From Adineta ricciae (lineage: Eukaryota > Rotifera > Eurotatoria > Adinetida > Adinetidae), in NCBI GenBank assembly GCA_905250025.1, contig CAJNOJ010000045.1, positions 1-64,000 on the forward strand: 64,000 nucleotides of DNA, in the 5' to 3' direction. Made by a program: the position numbers and the translations under genes. Position 1 is the first letter of the stretch. The number at the start of each line of letters is the position of its first letter. The notes beneath the pieces are model-generated. The model did not search any database. It was not told where the DNA came from and saw nothing but the letters and a program-made list of their open reading frames with translations. Below, piece by piece: positions 62,185 to 64,000 of the stretch.

Positions 62185-63466
62185 CTAACACGCATCGTGC
62201 AGGGTTAGCAAACGATCATCGATCGTTCTCCCCGAAGAAGAATCTTTTGTGCGACTAAGTCTTTGTTTACTGTGTAGTAATTTGGACCACATACGTTTAC
62301 ACATGGTAGAATTTTCTATACATGGATCGGTATCATTAGATGAAAGAATTGTTGCAGTTTCGCTTTTCGCATACACGCAGGTAGAAACGACTGATGGAGA
62401 ACAGGGTGTTTCGTAAGTATCGTTTGAAAATTTATTGGAGATTCGTCGATGAGAAGCAATTGGCTTCTTACATAAAACTCGTTCCGTCCGCGATTGAATT
62501 CGGCACTTTCTTTCTTGATGTTGTTTAACATGAAGTAACAATCGAAAACAGTCGCCTCCGAGCTTGGCGAAATCAATGGCACGGTGACCTCGATTGTCAA
62601 CTTTCTCAGTATCAGCGAATGCATCTAAAAGTACTTCACAAGTATTCACCATATTCAGTTTAGCAGCAAGCATCAGTGGTGTTTGTTGAACATCATTCGT
62701 CGCATTTATGTCACATCCAGCATCGAGCAGTTTTTTCAGTAAACTAATTTGTCTGTCGTTATTTTGAGTGTTACAGAACCAATGAAGAAGAGTATTACCG
62801 CCATCCGAGATAACTGTGCGACATGATGCATCTGCATTCTCGAGCAAATCGAACATGGCTTCGTCACCATTCATGATCGCATAGTGAACTCTAAAAAAGC
62901 GTGAAATGAGAAATGAGAGAAGTGAGATGAAGAAGGAGGTCTTACGGTCGATTTCGTGAGTGTTTCTGGGCATAGTTGACATTGGCTTCTCGATCGACAA
63001 GCAATGTTGCCATTGCCAGATTACGTGTTCTTACCGCGGTCATCAATGGTGTTTCATAGACAATACATTCTTTTTCTTCTTCCTCAAGGCATTTAAACGG
63101 TGAAGTCTTTTCAACATAAGCATCGTGATCGAGAAGAAGAATAGCTATCTCGAGATCGAGTTTTGCTTGATATGCTTGATCAGCGTCGTATGTTCTTGAC
63201 GCGAGTATACTCAGTGGAGTTTGGAGGGTAGCAAAGTTGGGCTGGTCAGGTTGTGCACCCTGTTGAAGCAAAAGTTCAACAGTGAGTGGCGACGCATATT
63301 TGATGGCAAATAGCAGTGCGGTATTACCCGCACTGTCCATTTGTTTGTTGATATAATGACGTTTGACGTCGAGAATTCGGCAAATTCGATTGGTGTTGTT
63401 GGCTAAGATAGCTGCACGAAAATGCGATAGATGTGTTTTGAACAAGTTTGACACGAAGTTTGGCAT
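62185..63466 (-). CDS. Ankyrin-repeat protein, copy B
   Basis: Two exons (63466-62946 and 62890-62185), again 408 aa. The start is MPNFVSNLFKTH at 63466, which lines up with MSKLILSYLFKN of copy A; an in-frame upstream ATG exists but has no counterpart there. The ankyrin repeats match copy A, with exon 1 moderately diverged and the first part of exon 2 essentially identical. After CFRLL the C-terminal ~115 residues are unrelated to copy A. Its tail is also basic and Ser-rich (RTERVLCKKPIASHRRIS). Confidence 0.8.
62552..63022. repeat. Near-identical block shared by ankyrin genes (copy B side)
   Basis: Partner of 60241-60711. The intron differs by a single G/A, and one further change lies in exon 1 (attagc versus attggc). 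Confidence 0.88.
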
Positions 63467-64000
63467 GTTAATGGCAAAATCTAAAATATGTCTACTGCTA
63501 ATTATCAAAAATTGCTTGAAGGTTACAATGACAGATGTGATTGAAAGGTGAGAAAATTGGTATGTTTCAAGATTCCCAATGTATACATATATATATATAT
63601 ATGCATAAATAAGACATCAAGCGACGGGAAGTGTGCGTATAGGTATAGGAAAAACGTCCGAGCAGTTTTGCTCGTGAACGAGTAGTGTATAGGTGTTTAT
63701 TTGAATAACAAACGAAATTACATCGGTGATTCTTTTGGAATGTCAAAGAACACAAGGTTGCGTGAAAATTGGTTATCCTTATTATTCAGCATGTAGCTTG
63801 TTTATGTAATTACCAACGGCTACACTTAAATTTTCATTACGATAATGAGGGCAGCAAACAGGTTAAGTAATAGATAGTGATCGAACTACAAGGACGCAAA
63901 TGAGAAATATCCATCAAAATCATCGTTTTATATCCATAGACTCGTTCTGAGTCAGAAAATAATGTTGAAAATGAATGATTTTTTGACAATAGGATATAAA
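63467..64000. other. Upstream region of ankyrin gene B, with TA microsatellite
   Basis: AT-rich sequence to the window edge. A TA dinucleotide run occupies about 63584-63602, roughly 120-140 nt upstream of the start codon. No open frame worth calling. Confidence 0.45.

Overview
The window looks like animal nuclear DNA from a compact genome, most likely a bdelloid rotifer (Adineta/Rotaria type). This is inferred from gene content and structure, not from a database match. The genes are metazoan (POLR1A, ARID2, DDX18, APIP, CYB5D1, FHAD1, class A and class B GPCRs, a protocadherin-like protein, an IAP). Nearly all introns are about 50-70 nt with GT..AG ends, intergenic gaps are short, and an arginine ADP-ribosyltransferase fused to kinesin-light-chain-type TPRs is present, an architecture known to be expanded in bdelloids. 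Exon joins were worked out by hand. In the genes where I placed every exon (class B GPCR, CYB5D1, APIP, SR protein, lectin-like protein, KH protein, ankyrin pair) the summed coding length is a multiple of three.

Layout. 1-9.3 kb: ART-TPR gene (+), convergent protocadherin-like gene (-), then a low-complexity upstream region holding a ~222-bp direct duplication split by a single N. 9.3-18.1 kb: a 12-exon secretin-family GPCR (-), a ~2.9 kb gene-poor stretch with a possible serine-protease relic, and ARID2 (-). 18.8-25.1 kb: the largest subunit of RNA polymerase I (+). 26.2-29 kb: a tiny RING protein (+) facing a multi-BIR/RING IAP (-). 30.1-32.2 kb: a single-pass membrane protein with a SUEL-lectin-like ectodomain (+).

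32.4-51.3 kb: a run rich in cilium-linked genes. It holds two tandem CFAP157-like coiled-coil genes (-), DDX18 (+, not ciliary), an unidentified coiled-coil gene (-) head-to-head with FHAD1 (+), a divergent hnRNP K-like KH gene (-) and CYB5D1 (+). 51.4-64 kb: a 66-aa very hydrophilic protein (-), a tRNase Z-like metallo-beta-lactamase (+), two near-identical class A GPCRs (-), APIP/MtnB of methionine salvage (-), an SR splicing factor (+) and two ankyrin-repeat genes (-).

The most striking structural signal is in the duplicated pairs. In the GPCR pair the near-identical block stops at the start codon and just before the stop. In the ankyrin pair a ~471-bp block spanning an intron is almost identical while both flanks are strongly diverged. 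Both patterns fit recent gene conversion or partial duplication. I saw no transposon, tRNA, rRNA or CRISPR array.
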